Origin: Artemisia argyi
Lineage: Eukaryota; Streptophyta; Magnoliopsida; Asterales; Asteraceae
NCBI GenBank assembly: GCA_030686995.1
Contig: CM060681.1
Location: forward strand, 162,589,333-162,653,332
Reading direction: 5' to 3'
DNA: 64,000 bases
The first letter of the stretch is position 1; each line of letters starts with the position of its first letter. Under the pieces are notes generated by a model. That model was given only the letters and a program-made list of their open reading frames with translations. It searched no databases and was not told where the DNA came from. The position numbers and the translations under genes are program-made. Positions 25,601 through 36,884 of the stretch are shown here, in pieces.

Positions 25601-27371
25601 GTCATAATATCGAAGATCCACACGAGTTTTGTTTAGAAAACGCAAGGTTTTATCAGTTTTATTAATCAAAATCGTCAATGTTAATATTTACCGATTAGGG
25701 TTTTAAATAAAAATAAAATAGGTAAAGAAATAGGCGCGTCAACTTACAAATCGAGAGAGAAAGAACGAGAGGAGTGGCGGGGAAGACGTTGGTGACGGCG
25801 TGGCTGTGGTCCGCGGACCGAGCAAAAACCCAAATGAAAACCCTAACCTTGACCCTTGCTATAAACCCGTCATAACACCCTTCGTCCTCAATAAGCGGCG
25901 GCTACGGTGGTGCGGCTGTGATCCTCCAAAACCCTAGCTAACGAACCCATCTCGGGCTCTAACTCATCCAGAAAGATTCCTCGTGTCTTGATCTACATGT
26001 TCGGATAAGAAAAGACTTGGCCGGAATTTGGCCGGAAAACGGCAGCGGCGCCGGAACCCTAAGGGATTCCGGTGGTGTGTAATTAGTGAGAGAGAGAGTG
26101 GGGTGGAATATGTGTGTTTAAAATGAGTTAAAAATGAATTTTTGGGGTTTATATATAAGAAAAATATGTAGGGTAGATTGTGAATAAGTAAAAGTGTAAG
26201 GTGTAAAAGGTAATTATCTCGGGGACCATTCTTGCCAACGTAGTCAAACTTCTCACGAAAACGCTTCGGGGCTCAAACAACATAGCAAACGAACTCGAAA
26301 ATTTACGAAACTTGTGCCATTGTTCACGAAATAGTTTTTCCAATATAATCAAGCATAAACTTCAGAGTTTTTTTCAAATCCAATATAATTCAAATAATTT
26401 GGCAAATGCAATACAATTCAAGTTTTCTAGGTTGTGCCGGATCGATAAAGGAATAACGCTCACATTAAATAAGATATCCACAGTTTTTCAAACCCAAACA
26501 AGTTCAAAGAAGTTCAAAGGTTAAGGAAAATCAAAAGTAACGGTTTTGGCTCGTAAAATAGTTTTAGGAAAAGTACCGGGGTTACAATAAAGGTCTCTGG
26601 CTTTAAACAAATCCAATGCTAAACCCCCTATATAACTGCATTAATATGTAGTTATTAATAATATTTAACCCATATAATTTAGTTGCATTACAATGAAAAC
26701 AAGAAATACCAGTGCTAGCACAATTGAGTATAGATGTAATCATAAAAAATATTTTTCATTGCATAACTATCCTTCACATTCGAATCTTATTCATTATTGG
26801 TCATCTCATGAAAAGATACAACTTGAACATAAATATCGAGATTCAACTAGTATTATACTACAGCAAACTCTATCCCCTAAGCATTAAATCTTCTTTATAT
26901 GGATCAGTCCACTGTTTCTACAACAGAAGAATATATGTTACAGTAAGCTTTATAAATTCCCAAGAAGCCCTTTGATATAATATTGCAAGTCTACAACTAT
27001 ATATACAACATCCAGTATTCAGTGTCTTCCGATCATTTAAATTGCGACCACATCCAATTTGTGTGAATACTTAGTTCTTCATAGATTCATAGATGCACCA
27101 AGTTACACGCAATTGGAGTTTCTGCCATCAAGGGTTTTTTATTTTTATTTTGACTAATATATGATTTTTAACCGGAATATAACGTGTTATTTTTCCTCCA
27201 TTAATCTTAACGGGTGAGGCTCACATAATAGTCATGTGATGATGTCAAGTGTGTGTAGGGTACTAAAAATTACACTTAGCCAAATTAAGAGTACCATTCT
27301 CCACCTCTAATAATCCAGGGTACTAAAAATTTCACTAAGTCAAGTTCAACGTACTAAACCATATTTTGGCC
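22610..27371. mobile_element. Mutator-like element carrying a nested solo LTR
   Basis: Terminal inverted repeats of about 160-175 bp (22610-22773 and 27195-27371) start GGCCAAAA. Shared blocks include TTTTTAGTACCCT and CATGACTAT. The 9-bp duplication TAAAAGAAA is perfect at 22601-22609 and 27372-27380. Without the solo LTR it would be about 0.95 kb with no transposase, so it is non-autonomous. Confidence 0.88.
22774..26586 (-). repeat. Solo LTR related to the first retrotransposon
   Basis: It starts TGTGACACCCCG and ends CGGGGTTACA, TG...CA. Its 3813 bp is the size of the LTRs at 1724 and 9026, and it shares blocks with them, such as GAGATAAACATGCTAAA, CATAGGTTTAA, CAGGTAAAGCAT and CTATGAACTCACCT. 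No second LTR or interior is present, so it looks like a solo LTR left by recombination. Flanks are ATAAT and ATAAA, an imperfect 5-bp duplication. Confidence 0.75.
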
Positions 27372-27863
27372 TAAAAGAAACCATGGTTAATAACACTGGA
27401 TACTTGGTCCATTGGTAAGGTGTTTGTTTTGTAAATGTGGTGACCCGAGTTCGAACCTTGCCAAGAGAATTTTGTATTTTAAGTTCTGCCACGTAACGCG
27501 TCCACATTAGCTAGCTTGTCCCAGTCAATGCCACATCAGCCAGTCAACACAGTTGTACCCAAATAATTTTTAACAAAATGAAGTGACCATTTTGCCCTCA
27601 TGTGCAAGGCACATGGGAGACTTAACGGATGTTGACTGAGGGATAACGGCTAAAGGGACCCTGGGTGAAGCAAAACGTGAACAGACTTTAAATTTTTTGA
27701 AGGACTTACCTGGTAGTTTTGGTACAAGTTCAAGGACGAACGGTGTATTTTACTTTCTGTAACACTTGAATACTTGTTCATTCCATATTAAACAAAGTCC
27801 AATAAGGGGTGTTGTACAGGAAATATAATATATATCATTACATTAATTTAAAATTTTCTAAAG

Positions 27864-28173
27864 GAGTAAATTGAAATCCAAGGTTTGGCCAAATGGCATG
27901 TTTCGTCCGTATGGCTCCGAAAGTGCAAACGGCATCTTTGTGGGGAAACCTTGTGTTTGATTGTGTCCTTCCTTAAACTAAAATTACTAAAATACCCTCA
28001 CCATTCTCCTTCTTAAATAGGCAGAACAAAGTTGTATTTTTCATAATTTTAGTTTAAGGAAGGACGAAATCGAATCCAAGGTTTCCCCACAAGGATGCCA
28101 CTTCACTTTCTGAACCATACAAACGAAACATGCAATTTGGCCAAACCATAAGGACGATGTTTGCGATTTACTC
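27864..28173. mobile_element. 310-bp foldback Mutator-type MITE
   Basis: Arms of about 125 bp: GAGTAAATTGAAATCCAAGG at the left is mirrored by GCGATTTACTC at the right. TTTGGCCAAAT-like and GTGGGGAAACCTTG blocks pair as well. The 10-bp duplication TTTTCTAAAG is perfect (27854-27863, 28174-28183). Confidence 0.85.
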
Positions 28174-28490
28174 TTTTCTAAAGCACATGCTGGTAAAGAT
28201 ATATTAAAGTATTATTTTTGTTTATTAAAAGTATAGTAACGACTTTTTTTTCTTTTAATTTGTCAAATGTACGTTTAATTGTAATGTTGAAACTAAAAGC
28301 TTAACCCTTAAGACCATATGTGATAAGGAGATCATGACCATATGGTCACTCTCACCATGACTGAATCCTTCCTATTACATGACCGCAGTCACCCTCATAA
28401 ATAATACACACTCGTTTGACTGCATGACCAGGTCGTATGAGTTCTTGTGTGTTTGGGTGTTATTATTAAATGGTTTTTGAATGGTATATT
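28174..28490. other. Flank of the Athila-like insertion
   Basis: AT-rich, with a CATATG...CATATG pair near 28314-28344. No gene seen. It ends with the target duplication ATATT at 28486-28490. Confidence 0.4.
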
Positions 28491-29886
28491 TGATACGTGG
28501 GAATCGCACCAGGCTTTACCTCTCAAGGGATCTTGAGAAGCTTACAACCCCCACCAGGCAGTGTACCTGATCGTTGTAGTATAGTATAGTGACAAGTACC
28601 GGGGGATTGATCGTTCAGCTAGGAATAGTGTCGCTAGGATTAGAAAACCTAAATACTAGTTCTAAAGATGAGGGAAGATTCTTTTTGTATTTTTATATTT
28701 TATGAAAAGCAAGTTAAAATCTCGGGTTTGAAGGATTTGGGGCGGAATTAGTTGCTATTCAACTAACCCAATACTAAGATGCAATCAAAATAAAATACTA
28801 AAAATGAAAATAAACTAAATTATACTAAAGTTGTGAGCAGTAATTGGAGAAAATGTGTTTACTTAGATTTCACTACTCCCTAGACATCTTTTACACGTTA
28901 ATTACTTATTATAATTGCATGGATGACGGATCGTATTCCTTAATACCATTCATGGGGTGGCACACTTAACTCCCCAATTCTATGAGCTCTTATCTCCTCC
29001 TACACCATGCCCAGCACAACTATAGGGATTGTAAACAGTGGCTCATGCATTAAATACAACCAATAAAGACCTAGTGCGCGTCGGTTCATGTTTCTTAAGA
29101 CGTTCAAGCATGTTACCAATTGGAGATCTGCCAGTTTTCTTAAGCCTAACATATAAATCATTCATCCAAGACAAGAATAAACAAGTAATCAACATCTAGG
29201 TTTCATTAGATCTAAGCAAACACAAGATAGATCTAGCCTAGCATGATGGAATTAAGACAAGAACAAGATATAGACAACCAACACATAGACATATTGATTG
29301 AATTAGAAGAACACTTATCTTGATTAAACATGCAAGGTATCAAGGGGTTGGAACCCTTGAAAAACCTGTAAAGTTACACCAAAATCGTACTTAGGGTTTC
29401 TCCCAAAACTTCTCTTTTTTAATGTGTAAAAATTAGAAAACTATATATAGGAAAAGGGGTCTGACGGCGTCAAGACAAAGCTTGTGACACCGTCACCTCG
29501 CCGCCAAAACTAATCTCGGACTGCCTAGATCTACATTTGACGCCGTCAAGACTTAATCATTTCCAGGCCGTCATGACTTTTACTCTTGACGCCCTACCTT
29601 CATGACGCCGTCAAATCTCTTCTGGATCGTCATAGAATTTTGCTCTTGACGCCGTCAGGAAGTTGCTCTTGACGCCGTCACCTACTGTTCCCAGCATGGA
29701 AAACTAAGACTTTGGCGTTTTCTTCACTTTTATGCTCCAAAAACGTCCGAATTGCTTCCTTTTCCAGATTTCACTCCCAAAGTACCTAAAATCACAAAAA
29801 GAACGATTTAAGGCAATATTTGATCAAATAAATTCGAATTCCGGCTTAAATGACCCCCTAAAAACGGATCATTTTTCGCCTTATCA
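28491..29886 (-). repeat. Left LTR (3' LTR) of Athila-like element
   Basis: 1396 bp. Contains a cluster of TGACGCCGTCA-type palindromes at about 29460-29690. Confidence 0.95.
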
Positions 29887-29890
29887 TATA

Positions 29891-29904
29891 CCCTTACACT
29901 TGAG
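29891..29904 (-). promoter_or_regulatory. Purine-rich tract beside the 3' LTR
   Basis: The minus strand reads CTCAAGTGTAAGGG just before the LTR start, a plausible but weak polypurine tract. Similar AAGTGTAAGGGG copies occur at 30728-30739, 31641-31656 and 32285-32297. Confidence 0.55.
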
Positions 29905-30433
29905 ATTTGCTTGTCCTCAAGCAAATGCGCTTTTATTCTAGTCAAAATACAAGTTAGGGGTCATTTAACACTAATATAAAAGTAATTACAACAAATAATC
30001 GTTCCACTAAAGACCAATAGACAAGCACGGAGGTCATATACAAGCACCTCACAAATAGTGTTTAGATACTCACATCTCTCGGGTGTAATAAAGTACAAAT
30101 TACAATATGGAAACGGAAGATATCTCTCACTACATGTCATAGCAAAATAGATTACCATAGGCTTGGGAAAGGATCAAACCTCCACCACATGGCGTAAGCA
30201 CCTAGGATAAACTATCAAAGAGGTCTTTTAAAAGGGTTGTAACGTTAGGTGTAGGGATATGAAATACACGGTTTTGTTGGATAAAGGAAGTTTTACTGGT
30301 GGCGAGTTAACAATCTTGGTTAATTACATGTACAATATGGCGTTGCTAAGCCAAGACTAGACTCGACTTAAGCTAATAAATGAAAAATAACAAAAACATA
30401 AAATAAACATAGAATGAAAAGGGATGGTAGTCC

Positions 30434-30477
<44 letters not shown>

Positions 30478-32526
30478 ATACACTCTTACCTTACCATCCA
30501 AAATAATACTCCCTCCGTCCCATATTAAGTGTCCACAATGGAATCTTTGGATGTCCCAAGTTAAGTGTCCACTTGTACCTTTCAACCAATAAAATGAGAG
30601 TTTAGTGGGTAAAAGTAATATTTGATTGGTGGAGAGTTTAGTTAGTGGAATCTTCTAAAACTTTGTGCATTATGAAAGTGGACACTTAATATGGGACGGA
30701 GGTAGTACATCATAGGGAATGGTAATTCCCCTTACACTTGAATCTTTACATACTTTACAATAAACTAAACTAATGACTCGAATTAAGAAAATCAAAACAC
30801 TTGGAGCACTTTTAAGATTAACGTACATATGAGGGTAATAAATGACATTCTTTCCCATTACTCCACAAAATAAGTACTTACCCAATCGTCCCAATCGTCC
30901 CAAAACAATATGTACAAGGATATGACTCGACTTAGCAACCATGTAATCAATTAGATAGTTAACTTAGGGTTTAACAAATAACAATAATGCACTAAAAATG
31001 AGCGCATACACGGAAGGCTAAGGCGATTTGGTTGTACATTTAAGTAGGGTGTAACAAATTCTTCCTTTAAGTAAAATGCTTAAAGTTAGAAACGAAAAGA
31101 TAGGCTCGGAGGGGTGTACTAGGGGTTTCATGTACTAAAAATGAGTACAACGCTAAGGGTTTGGGAAAAATTAGTTGACTTAACTAGCCAAGTAATATGA
31201 CTTAAATGGTCAAGTAATCATAATACGGGTTTAACACAAGGGTGATCCTAATGCCTCTTATCATGTAGTAAATCCTACTACACGAATGTAGTCTCACTAG
31301 CGGTCTCGGGATGCATCACTAACGCAAGTTCTAGAATCTAAATGCTACCGGTACACTCATAAGCACTAATAATAAATGCTTTTCCTATCAAATCTAAAGG
31401 CGAACCTCACATATTTGGGTGGAAAATTTTTCTGAATATACGGTTATGTGCTAGTCATACAATCTCCTATCCATGAGACGCTTGCTATGGCTAAAGTTTC
31501 ACTCCTAAATGTTGTAAAAAATTTTAAATTTGGCGCTAAAATTACACTAACAAGTATTTATCATAGTTTTATTACACAACTACCATTGAACAAAACAAAC
31601 TCAAGCGAAAGTGCATATGTAAGGTATCATATTTTTACCCTCCCCTTACACTTAAGATGAACATTGTCCCCAATGTTCAAATAAAAAATGTAAAAGTGAA
31701 AAAGTAAAGAGAATGAAATCAAATACTCCCCTGATTCGCTCGGTATGGATAATTAGGTGGCCAGGTTAAATCTTCCTCCAAAAAAATGAACAATCAAAGC
31801 TTCCCTTCCAGAATATAAATCATCTTCTTGTCATACATAACCCTGTAAAACCTGACAAAATAGACAAGACAACCTCGTGTAAAATCGGCGGCATCCTATA
31901 TAAGGTACTAAATCCTAGAAAACAAAATAAGATATAATGCTTGTGGAATGAAGTTTGCAGATCTCTTGGAGATTATAAAACTTAATAATTCACAAAAACC
32001 ATAAGATTCCGTTAGAAAGACAAAACCGGTAAAATTTCCAGATTTTTACACCTGACGCCGTCAAGAGTAAACTCCTGACGCCGTCAGAATTGACCTGCAG
32101 AAATTCTTATGTTAAGTTTCCAGAAAATTTCTGGAAAAACTTGGTCCTACTTCCTGGAAAATCCTGCAAAACTTCATTATGACTCAATACAAGCATTTGA
32201 CTCTAACAAATACGAATATACATGTTCATTTAATATTGTGGAGAATCATGATCGGTTTTGTTTCTTAAAAACATATTTGGGGTTTCCCCTTACACTTATC
32301 TTTTGCAAAAATACTTTTAGGTGGAGTTAAGACTAGGCCAAAACAACAAAGTAAAGTATTTCCACTTTTTAATTTAGAAACATGATCAACCAACAATAAA
32401 AACTAAGCATGCATACGGAAGCAAATAACAAACAAACAAATAAAATCACACAAAACATGGGTTGCCTCCCAAGAAGCGCTTTTCTTTATTTACGAGTCTT
32501 GTAGCTAGACTCAAGGTCATGGGTTA
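29905..32526. other. Non-coding interior of the Athila-like element
   Basis: No pol or env domain is visible on either strand. It holds a T homopolymer of about 39 bases (30437-30475), a Stowaway MITE, internal AAGTGTAAGGGG motifs, and two TGACGCCGTCA palindromes at 32050-32090. The stretch around 31641-31680 reads, on the minus strand, GGGGACAATGTTCATCTTAA, which resembles the region ahead of the 3' LTR in other Athila elements. Confidence 0.7.
30509..30705. mobile_element. Stowaway MITE
   Basis: Terminal inverted repeats CTCCCTCCGTCCCATATTAA and TTAATATGGGACGGAGGTAG are flanked by TA (30507-30508, 30706-30707). CTCCCTCCGTCC is the classic Stowaway terminus. 197 bp, no ORF. Confidence 0.93.
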
Positions 32527-35058
32527 CTACGTGATACGGGTGAGTTCCTCATTGAGGACATCTTTGGGATCAAACTTAGGTTTCAACTTCCTATCGGTTT
32601 CCTTAGTATGGTATGACCTTTCAAACTTTTCTCCATCCGGATCATACAAAGTCATCCTCATATGCCATGATCCGTCACCTTCTTTAGGTGGCTTGTCCCA
32701 CCTCCATTTACATTTGTCTCCCTCTCTTTTCCATTTATTTATCTCTATATTAATAGGCATTACGCTTAAGAACTCAATCATCTTCCTAAAGACTAAAGGG
32801 TCCTCAAAGGGATCTAGCTCTTCATCTCTAGCTATGAGTTGTTCTACCGAATGTGTCTTTTCAACGAAATCTTTTTCTAGATAAAATGGGCATTGAGGTC
32901 CTATAAAGTTCCTTTCTATCCAAGGTCCATATCTAGACGGTCTCCTATTCATCTCTACCCAATGCGGTGTCGGTTCATCATCACAATCATAACTATGCTT
33001 CTTTACATCGTACACCGACCAAGTATCGCCTTCACCTACCGCTATCTTAGACTCCTTACAATCTATCATGGCGCTAGTGGTTGCTAAAAATCCTCTCCCT
33101 ACCAATAATGGGCATGTAGTGTCACTAACCATGTCTAGGACGTGAAAATCCGCTAATATAGTTAACTTTCCTACGTGAACAACTACATCCTTAATCATTC
33201 CAACCGGGTGGGCAATACTCCCATCCGCTAGCCCTATCAATACCTCCGTTTCCTCTAGCTTTCCTAACTTAAGAGCAGTGAATAAGGATAAGGGAATCAA
33301 GTTGAGGCTTGACCCTAAATCGGCTAGTGTGTCGAAAGCTTTGGATCTTCCTATCTTACAAGGCAAAACAAATATACCCGGATCATCGAGCTTTTTAGGC
33401 AACTTGTTTTGAACGAAGGCGGTCCCATTTTTACCTAGTTTAAACTTCTCATATTTTTCTAGAAGGGCACTATAGTAAGGAGCACGCGCTAAGACATCAA
33501 TGACGGGGCGTTCGAGGTGAAGTTCTTTGAATTCATCGTCAAGGTCTTGCGTAGGAGGTGTTTCAACTATACTTTTGACCGGTTCTATATTGGGTGTTTT
33601 ATTTGATTGGTCCTTTTGAAGAATTTGGTTTTGTTTGAAACACGTGCTCGTTGATTTGACCGAGTAGTATTGTGGACACGAAGTGGGTGACGAAACTGAA
33701 GATATGGAATTAACGTTTAGTTTCGGATTCTTGACCGTGTCGCTTGGGAGTGCTCCCATTTCTCGGTCATTGAGAACTTTCAACAATGCGTCAATTCTAG
33801 TGGTCATCTCGCTTTGCTTTTGTTTGAAATCGGCTTCAAACTTAGATATGCGAGCTTCTTGAGATGCCATGAACTTAGACATCAACCCTTCAAGATTGTT
33901 GGTACTACCATAGTTGTTAGAAGGATTGTTGTTGAAAGTACGGTTGGATGGTGGACCGTTTGGTTGGTAACGATTAGGCGGATTGGAAGAATTGGGTTGA
34001 TTTTGCTTCCACCTAATGTTTGGGTGATTTTTCCAAGAGGGGTTGTATGAATCACCGTAAGTGTTTGGCTCGGGCTTGAAAGTGTACCACTTATCTCCCG
34101 CTTCGTCGGTACGTGAGGATGCGTAGTCCGCAAAAGCTGTTCCGGGGAGTTTCACACAATCACGAGTGTCATGGGGACCACTACATAATTCGCATGAAGA
34201 AGTGATTTTATTCACTTGACTTGAAGGCTTAGGAGCTTCGTAAGATTTCATGAGAAACTTGACTTGGTCCTCAAGTTCCATGATCCTACGGTCGGGAGTG
34301 CTAGAGTTGTTTGAAGGCAAAGATATTGCCTTGACCGTTTTGTTCAAATCACGGGGATCATTCCAACTTTCGTTGTCATAGAGAGCAAGATCTTCTATGA
34401 GTTCCCATGATTGTTCCGCACTAAGATCACGTAGCTTACCACCGGCCGATTGGTCAATGGCTCGCCTCGTGGAGATGTCGATATGATCATAAAAAATTTG
34501 GACTTGGAGCCAAAGATCTATGCCATGATGAGGGACTTTTTGGAGTAAGTCCTTGAAACGAGTCCATGCTTCATAAAGAGATTCATTTTGACGTTGTTGA
34601 AACATCAAGATGTCATTTCTAAGCTTAGTAGTTCTCCCCGGTGGGAAAAATTGAGCAAGGAAACGAGTGGTGAGATCATCCCATGTGGTGATGGATCCCG
34701 CGGGTAAACGCTCAAGCCATTGACTAGCTTGATCCCGTAGAGAGAATTGGAATAGGCGTAATCGGGTTGTCTCTCTAGTTTCAACACCTAGGTCTATGGA
34801 ATCTACGATTTTGAGAAAGTCCTTAAGATGTTGGTTTGGATCTTCGGAACGAAGTCCATGAAATGCACATCCGCTTTGCACCAACCGGATGGTGTCGGAT
34901 CGCAAGGGGGTCACATTGGCTCCGGTGAGCTCAATGGTGTTTCGGTAGCCTTGGTGGCTAGGTTGGGAATACTCTCCTAAGGTTCGGGGCCTAAGGGGTT
35001 CTAATGGTGGGTTTTGTTGTGGTGGGATAACGGGTTCAAAGATGTTACCACCTTCCAT
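32527..35058 (-). CDS. gag: Athila-type Gag-protease polyprotein
   Basis: The 843-residue ORF starts at an ATG (35058) about 150 bases after the primer site. Residues about 50-230 hold the Gag core (RLRLFQFSLRDQASQWLERL; TRFLAQFFPPGRTTKLRNDI), which builds the particle and packages RNA. A zinc knuckle CELCSGPHDTRDC lies near 289-301. An aspartic protease domain follows from about 555, with active site ADLGSSLNLIP near 577. Athila proteases typically have DLG where others have DTG or DSG. A GRGFLATT motif near 655 marks the end of the protease fold. The C-terminal 150 residues are Trp/Lys-rich and unassigned. The frame is fully open with no reverse transcriptase after it, so it may supply Gag and protease while pol comes from elsewhere. 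The long plus-strand frame at 32462-32884 is its antisense shadow. Confidence 0.93.
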   Translation of the reverse strand: MEGGNIFEPVIPPQQNPPLEPLRPRTLGEYSQPSHQGYRNTIELTGANVTPLRSDTIRLVQSGCAFHGLRSEDPNQHLKDFLKIVDSIDLGVETRETTRLRLFQFSLRDQASQWLERLPAGSITTWDDLTTRFLAQFFPPGRTTKLRNDILMFQQRQNESLYEAWTRFKDLLQKVPHHGIDLWLQVQIFYDHIDISTRRAIDQSAGGKLRDLSAEQSWELIEDLALYDNESWNDPRDLNKTVKAISLPSNNSSTPDRRIMELEDQVKFLMKSYEAPKPSSQVNKITSSCELCSGPHDTRDCVKLPGTAFADYASSRTDEAGDKWYTFKPEPNTYGDSYNPSWKNHPNIRWKQNQPNSSNPPNRYQPNGPPSNRTFNNNPSNNYGSTNNLEGLMSKFMASQEARISKFEADFKQKQSEMTTRIDALLKVLNDREMGALPSDTVKNPKLNVNSISSVSSPTSCPQYYSVKSTSTCFKQNQILQKDQSNKTPNIEPVKSIVETPPTQDLDDEFKELHLERPVIDVLARAPYYSALLEKYEKFKLGKNGTAFVQNKLPKKLDDPGIFVLPCKIGRSKAFDTLADLGSSLNLIPLSLFTALKLGKLEETEVLIGLADGSIAHPVGMIKDVVVHVGKLTILADFHVLDMVSDTTCPLLVGRGFLATTSAMIDCKESKIAVGEGDTWSVYDVKKHSYDCDDEPTPHWVEMNRRPSRYGPWIERNFIGPQCPFYLEKDFVEKTHSVEQLIARDEELDPFEDPLVFRKMIEFLSVMPINIEINKWKREGDKCKWRWDKPPKEGDGSWHMRMTLYDPDGEKFERSYHTKETDRKLKPKFDPKDVLNEELTRIT

Positions 35059-35204
35059 GATGTTGGGTGGTGAAGAGTTACGAACAAAGACACAAAGAAA
35101 AAGATAGACTAAAGAAAAAGTAAAAATAAAAATAAAATCTTGCTAGAAAGGAATCTAGCAAGTAGACCTAATAAAAAGAAATTCTAACCTAGACAATAAC
35201 TATT

Positions 35205-35222
35205 TCCCTGGCAGCGGCGCCA
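35205..35222 (-). promoter_or_regulatory. Asp-tRNA-type primer binding site
   Basis: On the minus strand, six bases inside the LTR, TGGCGCCGCTGCCAGGGA matches the usual Athila primer site TGGCGCCGTTGCCGGGGA at 16 of 18 positions. Confidence 0.88.
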
Positions 35223-35228
35223 AAAACT

Positions 35229-36635
35229 TGATACGTGGGAATCGCACCAGGTTTTACCTCTCAAGGGATCTTGAGAAGCTTACAACCCCCACCAGGCAGT
35301 GTACCTGATCGTTGCAGTATAGTATAGTGACAAGTACGGGGGGATTGATCGTTCAGCTAGGAATAGTGTCGCTAGGATTAGAAAACCTAAATACTAGTTC
35401 TAAAGATGAGGGAAGATTCTTTTTGTATTTTTATATTTTATGAAAAGCAAGTTAAAATCTCGGATTTGAAGGATTTGGGGCGGAATTAGTTGCTATTCAA
35501 CTAACCCAATACTAAGATGCAATCAAAATAAAATACTAAAAATGAAAATAAACTAAATTATACTAAAGTTGTGAGCAGTAATTGGAGAAAATGTGTTTAC
35601 TTAGATTTCACTACTCCCTAGACATCTTTTACACGTTACTTACTTATTATAATTGCATGGATGACGGATCGTATTCCTTAATACCATTCATGGGGTGGCA
35701 CACTTAACTCCCCAATTCTATGAGCTATTATCTCCTCCTACACCATGCCCAGCACAACTATAGGGATTGTAAACAGTGGCTCATGCATTAAATACAACCA
35801 ATAAAGACCTAGTGCGCGTCGGTTCATGTTTCTTAAGACGTTCAAGCATGTTACCAATTGGAGATCTGCCAGTTTTCTTAAGCCTAACATATAAATCATT
35901 CATCCAAGACAAGAATAAACAAGTAATCAACACATAATCAACATCTAGGTTTCATTAGATCTAAGCAAACACAAGATAGATCTAGCCTAGCATGATGGAA
36001 TTAAGACAAGAACAAGATATAGACAACCAACACATAGACATATTGATTGAATTAGAAGAACACTTATCTTGATTAAACATGCAAGGTATCAAGGGGTTGG
36101 AACCCTTGAAAAACCTGTAAAGTTACACCAAAATCGTACTTAGGGTTTCTCCCAAAACTTCTCTTTTTTAATGTGTAAAAATTAGAAAACTATATATAGG
36201 AAAAGGGGTCTGACGGCGTCAAGACAAAGCTTGTGACACCGTCACCTCGCCGCTAAAACTAATCTCGGACTGCCTAGATCTACATTTGACGCCGTCAAGA
36301 CTTAATCATTTCCAGGCCGTCATGACTTTTACTCTTGACGCCCTACCTTCATGACGCCGTCAAATCTCTTCTGGATCGTCATGGAATTTTGCTCTTGACG
36401 CCGTCAGGAAGTTGCTCTTGACGCCGTCACCTACTGTTCCCAGCATGGAAAACTAAGACTTTGGCGTTTTCTTCACTTTTATGCTCCAAAAACGTCCTAA
36501 TTGCTTCCTTTTCCAGATTTCACTCCCAAAGTACCTAAAATCACAAAAGGAACGATTTAGGGCAATATTTGATCAAATAAATTCGAATTCCGCCTTAAAT
36601 GACCCCCTAAAAACGGATCATTTTTCGCCTCATCA
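35229..36635 (-). repeat. Right LTR (5' LTR) of Athila-like element
   Basis: 1407 bp. It differs from the left LTR by an extra 11 bases near 35928-35940 (a duplicated AATCAACA-type word) and scattered substitutions. Confidence 0.95.
36208..36430. repeat. Cluster of TGACGCCGTCA palindromes in LTR
   Basis: CTGACGGCGTCAAG, TTGACGCCGTCAAG, ATGACGCCGTCAAA, TTGACGCCGTCAGG and TTGACGCCGTCACC lie within about 220 bp, with diverged versions between. The left LTR repeats the cluster at about 29460-29690. TGACG half-sites are the type bound by plant TGA/bZIP factors; any regulatory role is inference. Confidence 0.85.
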
Positions 36636-36640
36636 ATATT

Positions 36641-36884
36641 TGTGTTTAAATGGGGTATTTTTTTGTGGTGAACGTGGTTGCCTTATTACACTAGTTAGTT
36701 GTAGAGAGAGAAAGCTAAGTTGGCGTTGATGTGCCAGTGATGAGTGCGGTCATGTGTACTCCTTATTACACTTGTCATTTGTTTTTTCAAAAGATGCACT
36801 TTTTCCCCTCTTTTCACTTCTTTTGTCTATGGGCGCGCAGAGGTATTTGTTTGTTTTTTGCATCTAGTAAGGAGAAAGGAATGA
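36641..36884. other. Right flank of the Athila-like insertion
   Basis: Continuation of the sequence interrupted at 28490. No gene recognised. Confidence 0.4.

Larger units (their letters stand above)
22440..27770 (+). repeat. Dispersed repeat, copy B, split by a nested insertion
   Basis: The left part (22440-22600) and right part (27381-about 27770) together reproduce the minus-strand sequence at 16320-16800. The Mutator-like element at 22610-27371 sits between them. The right part holds TGGTCCATTGGTAAGG and CCGAGTTCGAACC, resembling polymerase III A and B boxes. Outer ends are approximate. Confidence 0.6.
28491..36635 (-). mobile_element. Athila-like LTR retrotransposon lacking pol
   Basis: The LTRs at 28491-29886 and 35229-36635 begin TGATACGTGGG and end TTATCA or CATCA. 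The 5-bp duplication ATATT (28486-28490, 36636-36640) is perfect. The interior has an Asp-tRNA-type primer site, an intact Gag-protease ORF and 2.6 kb without reverse transcriptase or integrase. About a dozen substitutions and one 11-bp indel separate the LTRs by eye, so insertion is recent. The gag/protease and primer site place it in the Athila group of Ty3/gypsy. It probably depends on pol from other copies. Confidence 0.93.

Noticed and set aside
27405..27465. Possible tRNA gene (A and B boxes)
   Set aside because: No cloverleaf with paired acceptor stem could be drawn; the same sequence recurs in the 16.3-kb repeat, so it is repeat-borne.
32462..32884. 140-codon plus-strand frame
   Set aside because: It lies antisense within the intact Gag-protease ORF and has no domain.
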